This document shows, piece by piece, positions 60,800 through 64,000 of a DNA stretch of 64,000 nt. The notes below the pieces were generated by a model that saw nothing but the letters and a program-made list of their open reading frames with translations, was not told where the DNA came from and made no database searches. The stretch's first letter is position 1. The number at the start of each line of letters is the position of its first letter. The stretch comes from Streptantibioticus silvisoli (GTDB taxonomy: Bacteria > Actinomycetota > Actinomycetes > Streptomycetales > Streptomycetaceae). The position numbers and the translations under genes are program-made. The stretch spans positions 310,001 to 374,000 of the forward strand of contig NZ_JAAGKO020000001.1 of NCBI RefSeq assembly GCF_027947535.2. The letters are read 5' to 3'.

Positions 60800-62296
60800 T
60801 CAGGGAGCGATGGCCCACTGCTGGCAGGCGTTGTCGAGCTGGGCCCACTGCCGCACCGCGGTTGCGTCGGCGGTGCCGCAGTCGGCGGCGTCGAGCACCA
60901 TGCCGTTGCCCACGTTGGTGATGGTGTAGCGGCTGCCGGCCCTGGTCACGTCCCACTGCTGGCAGGTGTTGCCCAGCGCGGTCCACAGCCGCACCGCCGT
61001 CCCGTTCGACGCGCCGCAGTTCTCCGAGTCCAGCACCGTGCCGCTGTTGACGTTGGTGATGGTGTAGTGGCCGTTGCCCGCGCTGGCGAATTTCCACTGC
61101 TGGCAGGTGTTGCCCAGGGATGACCACAGGTCGACCGGCGTGCCGTCGGCGCTGCCGCAGTCGACGGCGTCGAGGAGCGTGCCGCTGTTGGCGTTGGTCA
61201 GCCGGTACGCGGTGCCGGGGACCGGGACGGCGGCGCCGGCCTTCGTGTAGCCGACGGAGACGATCTCGGCCTGGACCGCGTTGTCGGCGGCGTCGGTCGG
61301 GTAGCCGGCGGTGATGGCACCTTCGAAGAACGAGCCGTCGGAGCCGTTGCTGTCGTCACCCCCGGTCCCCAGGACGATGGCGCCCTCCTGGTGCATCGGG
61401 GCGTAGCCGCCGGTGTCCGGCAGGGCTCCGCTGTACTCGGTGGTCAGGCCGCCCGATTGCGCGTTGCCGTCCTTGATGGCGTAGGCCGTGGTGCCGTTGT
61501 TCTTCAGCAGCGCGGTGACGAAGGTGCTGGCGTTCCCCTTGTTGCCCGGATCGGAGCCGTTGCCGCCGGCGAACAGGCCGTTCTCCAGGTCGGCCTGGAC
61601 CCAGGGCCCGGCGCCGGTGCAGGGGGCGAACCAGCACTCCGTACCGAAGTTGATCGCGTCCATATGCCCGTTGCCGGTGTCGTCGTTGGACGTCTCCGCG
61701 TTGCCGTAGTCGAAGCAGCAGCGGTTGTCGACGTGCTGGCCGCCGGTCACCAGGTAGGCGCCCTGTGCCGCGCTGCCGGTCGGGATGCCGGAGGTGCTGT
61801 CGTTGCGATAGCCGACGCCCGCCTGGACGGAGATTCCGTAGACCGCGTGGCCGCCGACCGTCGCGGGCAGCGCGTCGGCGATCGCGCCGACATCCGCTCC
61901 GCCGTTGCCGCCGGCGCCCTCGACGGTCAGGTTGTTGCCCCGGGGGCTCTGGTCGTAGACCTCCGTGATGGCGCACACCGTGCCGGAGCAGAAGGAGTCC
62001 TGCGCGGCGGCGTCGGCGTAGCCGCCGGCGGCGAGCGTGCCGATGTCGGCCGAGGTGCCGTCGGAGGCGCGTCGGACCCGGTAGAGCCTGCCGCTGTAGG
62101 AGGCGTAGAGCGCCCGCACCGTGCTGTGCGCGGCGACGCAGGGCGTGCCTGCGGAGGCGTAGATGTCGCAGGGCAATGGCGTGGCGGCCTGCGCGGTGCC
62201 GGCCGTGCCGATGAGCGTGCCGAGCATGAGCACGATGGCGGCGAAGGCCGGCCACAGGGCTTTTCGCAGCATTCGACGTCGCGTCCTGACGTTCAC
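60800..62296 (-). CDS. Secreted alpha-L-arabinofuranosidase (GH54-like) with ricin-type lectin domain
   Basis: A 498-aa exported enzyme. GTG 62296 with ggagag upstream is the likely start; the ATG eight codons later is also possible. The signal peptide (LRKALWPAFAAIVLML, AQA cleavage) is followed by a catalytic domain at about 35-365 resembling the GH54 arabinofuranosidase B fold: PCDIYASAGTPCVAAHSTVR, AAQDSFCSGTVCAITEVYDQ, NRCCFDYGNAETSNDDTGNG, TECWFAPC, ending QAEIVSVGYT. Residues about 370-498 form a beta-trefoil with repeated QQW (CQQWKFASAG, CQQWDVTRAG, CQQWAIAP), a CBM13/ricin-type carbohydrate-binding module. It should release L-arabinose from plant arabinans. It is divergent from the LacI gene and shares its operator motif. 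Confidence 0.88.
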   Translation of the reverse strand: MNVRTRRRMLRKALWPAFAAIVLMLGTLIGTAGTAQAATPLPCDIYASAGTPCVAAHSTVRALYASYSGRLYRVRRASDGTSADIGTLAAGGYADAAAQDSFCSGTVCAITEVYDQSPRGNNLTVEGAGGNGGADVGAIADALPATVGGHAVYGISVQAGVGYRNDSTSGIPTGSAAQGAYLVTGGQHVDNRCCFDYGNAETSNDDTGNGHMDAINFGTECWFAPCTGAGPWVQADLENGLFAGGNGSDPGNKGNASTFVTALLKNNGTTAYAIKDGNAQSGGLTTEYSGALPDTGGYAPMHQEGAIVLGTGGDDSNGSDGSFFEGAITAGYPTDAADNAVQAEIVSVGYTKAGAAVPVPGTAYRLTNANSGTLLDAVDCGSADGTPVDLWSSLGNTCQQWKFASAGNGHYTITNVNSGTVLDSENCGASNGTAVRLWTALGNTCQQWDVTRAGSRYTITNVGNGMVLDAADCGTADATAVRQWAQLDNACQQWAIAP

Positions 62297-62353
62297 GGTG
62301 AACCACTCTCCGTGCGGCTCGGTGGAATGGGGGACATCCGACCGGACGCCGAC

Positions 62354-62365
62354 GTTAGCGTTAAC
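62354..62365. promoter_or_regulatory. Predicted LacI-type operator upstream of arabinofuranosidase
   Basis: GTTAGCGTTAAC, 58 bases upstream of the arabinofuranosidase start. The same core (GTTAGCGTTMAC) recurs in inverted orientation in front of the LacI gene. Confidence 0.65.
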
Positions 62366-62670
62366 ATTCACGGGTCGGCGGAACGCCGCTGCTTCCTCGG
62401 GGGAGCGGCGTGCGGCTCGCGGTGGGATGGCCATCACTATGGATACGCCTCCCGGGCGCGTCAAGACATCGGACCGGGCCCGATGTGAGCGTTCCCCCCG
62501 GCCTACCGCGCACGGCGGGGCGAGAAGGCGGCCGGTCCGCCGCGCTTCCCGCGCGGCGTCCGCGTACCCGGCGGCCTGCGTGAGCCTCGCCGGCGCCCCC
62601 GGTGGACAGGCGGAACCTTCCGCTGCCGGGTGCCGGGGGCACGCGATCCGGTGGCGGGTGGTCCGGTGCC

Positions 62671-62699
62671 TTGACGCCCGAGTCTGTGAACGCTAACAA
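62671..62699 (+). promoter_or_regulatory. LacI gene promoter overlapping its operator
   Basis: TTGACG (62671-62676) and TAACAA (62694-62699) are 17 bases apart. The spacer and -10 overlap TGTGAACGCTAACA (62685-62698), whose complement is TGTTAGCGTTCACA, matching the operator at 62354. The layout predicts autorepression. Confidence 0.7.
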
Positions 62700-62724
62700 T
62701 AATCGCATCACAGATCGGAGAACC

Positions 62725-63783
62725 ATGTCACAGGCTGCCGAGAACGCCACCCCGCACCGGGCGCCCACCATGGCGGACGTGGCCCAGGTGGCGGGCGTGT
62801 CGCATCAGACGGTGTCACGCGTGCTGAGCAGCCATCCGAACGTGCGGGACACCACCCGGGCCGAGGTGCTGCGGGCCATCGAGCAGCTGGGATACCGGCG
62901 CAACAGCTCGGCCCGGGCGCTGGTGACCCGCCGCACGCTCACGCTCGGGGTGGTGGCGTGCAACCCGACGCTCTTCGGCCCGGCGAGCACGCTGTTCGGC
63001 CTGGAGGAGGCGGCGCGCGACGAGGGGTACATGGTGTCGGCCGTCACGCTGCGCCAGTACACCGCCAGTGCGCTGGAGGACGCCATCGACCACCTCAGCA
63101 ACGGGGGGGTGGAGGGCATCGTGGTCATCGTGCCGAAGCGGGAGGCGGTCGCCGCGCTGGCCGGGCTCAGGCTGCCGTTCCCCGTGGTGACGGTGGAGGG
63201 CGGGCACGACCTGCCGATCCCGGGCGTGTCGGTGGACCAGGACCTGGGGGCGCGCATGGTCACCGAGCACCTGCTGGCCGGCGGGCATCCCACGGTGTGG
63301 CACGTCGCGGGGCCGCAGGACTGGCTGGAGGCCGAGGCCCGGATCAAGGGGTGGCGCGCGACGCTGGAGGAGGCCGGCGCCGAGGTGCCGCCGCCGCTGG
63401 TGGGGGACTGGACCGCGCTGTCGGGCTACCGGGCGGGCCAGGAGCTGGCCGGCCGGGTCGCGGTGGGCTCCGCACGGCGTCGTTCCGCACCGGTCTCCGC
63501 GGTCTTCGTGGCCAACGACCAGATGGCCCTGGGCGTGCTGCGCGCCTTCCGCGAGGCCGGCCTGTCGGTGCCGGGTCAGGTCGCCATCGCCGGCTTCGAC
63601 GACATTCCGGCCGCGGAGTACTTCGCCCCGCCCCTGACCACCGTCCGGCAGGACTTCGCCGCGGTCGGCAAGGCCAGCATCCGCCTGCTGCTGGACCGGG
63701 TGGAGTCCGGCGCCACCCGGCCCGACGAGCGCGTCGTCATCGATCCGCAGCTGATCATCCGCAACAGCAGCACACCGTCCTGA
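62725..63783 (+). CDS. LacI-family regulator of arabinose utilisation
   Basis: A 352-aa repressor from ATG 62725 (cggagaacc). The LacI HTH is textbook: TMADVAQVAGVSHQTVSRVL, then HPNVRDTTRAEVLRAIEQLG. The C-terminal effector domain (LTLGVVACNPTLFGPASTLF, VEGIVVIVPKREAVAALAGL, VFVANDQMALGVLRAFREAG, IAGFDDIPAAEYF, PPLTTVRQDF) is complete. Position between an arabinofuranosidase and ribulokinase indicates it senses L-arabinose or a derivative. Confidence 0.92.
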   Translation: MSQAAENATPHRAPTMADVAQVAGVSHQTVSRVLSSHPNVRDTTRAEVLRAIEQLGYRRNSSARALVTRRTLTLGVVACNPTLFGPASTLFGLEEAARDEGYMVSAVTLRQYTASALEDAIDHLSNGGVEGIVVIVPKREAVAALAGLRLPFPVVTVEGGHDLPIPGVSVDQDLGARMVTEHLLAGGHPTVWHVAGPQDWLEAEARIKGWRATLEEAGAEVPPPLVGDWTALSGYRAGQELAGRVAVGSARRRSAPVSAVFVANDQMALGVLRAFREAGLSVPGQVAIAGFDDIPAAEYFAPPLTTVRQDFAAVGKASIRLLLDRVESGATRPDERVVIDPQLIIRNSSTPS

Positions 63784-63855
63784 GCACGGCGTACCCGCAT
63801 CGGGGTTCCGGCGGCCCGCACGGGTGCCGGAACCCACCGCACCCATGGAGACACG

Positions 63856-64000
63856 ATGAGCACCGATCCACCCGCCGTCACCCTCGGTGTCGACTTCGGG
63901 ACCCTGTCCGGCCGGGCCCTCGTCGTGGCCGTCGACGACGGCAGGGAACTGGGCAGCGCGGTCCACGACTACACCCACGCCGTGCTGGACCGGGCCCTGC
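63856..64000 (+). CDS. araB: L-ribulokinase, 5' part (cut by window end)
   Basis: ATG 63856 follows ggagacacg. Only 48 residues are inside the window. [20 protein letters not shown], then [20 protein letters not shown], is the N-terminal FGGY-kinase pattern characteristic of AraB (VDFGTxSxRAL, then the YxHxV region). AraB phosphorylates L-ribulose in the arabinose pathway. It lies 72 bp after the LacI gene on the same strand. Confidence 0.85.
   Translation, partial: MSTDPPAVTLGVDFGTLSGRALVVAVDDGRELGSAVHDYTHAVLDRAL

Noticed and set aside
1-64000. CRISPR array, tRNA or rRNA genes, replication origin
   Set aside because: No regularly spaced conserved repeats with unique spacers, no tRNA-like clover-leaf sequence and no DnaA-box cluster was noticed; a tool-based scan (tRNAscan-SE, CRISPRCasFinder) would be decisive.

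Overview
The window reads as chromosomal DNA from a Streptomyces-like, high-GC actinomycete. G or C dominates third codon positions, many starts are GTG or TTG, and neighbouring genes often overlap by ATGA or GTGA. The accessory content also fits: a chaplin-like secreted protein, Sec- and Tat-exported enzymes, a class F-type sortase, NRPS/PKS genes and IS5-family insertion sequences. No rRNA, tRNA or CRISPR array was seen.

Layout. (1) 1-6733, + strand: the cut 3' end of an NRPS/PKS protein (class III aminotransferase, luciferase-like monooxygenase, C-A-PCP), overlapped by a free-standing condensation protein with a TubC-type docking domain. (2) 6.9-23.4 kb: mostly ordinary accessory and envelope genes. 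These are a GH64 glucanase, a 20-codon micro-ORF with a perfect terminator hairpin, a GNAT enzyme, a flavin monooxygenase divergent from a TetR regulator, a membrane protein/winged-helix regulator pair, a STAS protein, a TPR protein, a chaplin-like protein, a GRAM-like protein, a cupredoxin lipoprotein, two coupled ferritin-like exported proteins, and a CHRD protein coupled to a sortase. (3) 23.6-47.2 kb: a compact biosynthetic cluster, almost all on the - strand. (4) 47.45-48.40 kb: an intact IS5-type element with a CTAG target duplication, inserted at the stop codon of a HAD gene. (5) 48.4-60.3 kb: SnoaL-like protein, methyltransferase pseudogene, SDR/LysR divergent pair, UvrA-like ATPase, transposase relic, two coupled ABC exporter half-transporters and a VOC protein. 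(6) 60.8-64 kb: an arabinose locus with a secreted arabinofuranosidase, a LacI-type regulator and the start of ribulokinase (cut by the window edge).

The 23.6-47.2 kb cluster is the most unusual part. An A-PCP protein feeds a single KS-AT-ACP module. A four-gene set (FkbH-like, acyl-CoA dehydrogenase, free ACP, 3-hydroxyacyl-CoA dehydrogenase) should make hydroxymalonyl-ACP, because no dedicated O-methyltransferase sits in the set. Around this core lie a split transketolase, a GT-B glycosyltransferase recalling cytosylglucuronate-synthase-type enzymes, an APH-like kinase, a LigA/LigB extradiol dioxygenase with a Gfo/Idh/MocA dehydrogenase and an SDR, a COG2509-like flavoprotein, an MFS exporter, a methyltransferase, a 2-hydroxyacid dehydrogenase, and a divergent DUF4254-like/GT9-like pair. 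I infer a sugar- or nucleoside-like hybrid metabolite in which amino-acid, hydroxymalonate, C2-ketol and possibly ring-cleaved aromatic units are joined. I recognise no described product. Whether the NRPS genes at the left edge, 17 kb away, belong to the same pathway cannot be decided from this window. All calls come from reading the sequence by eye; no database search was run.
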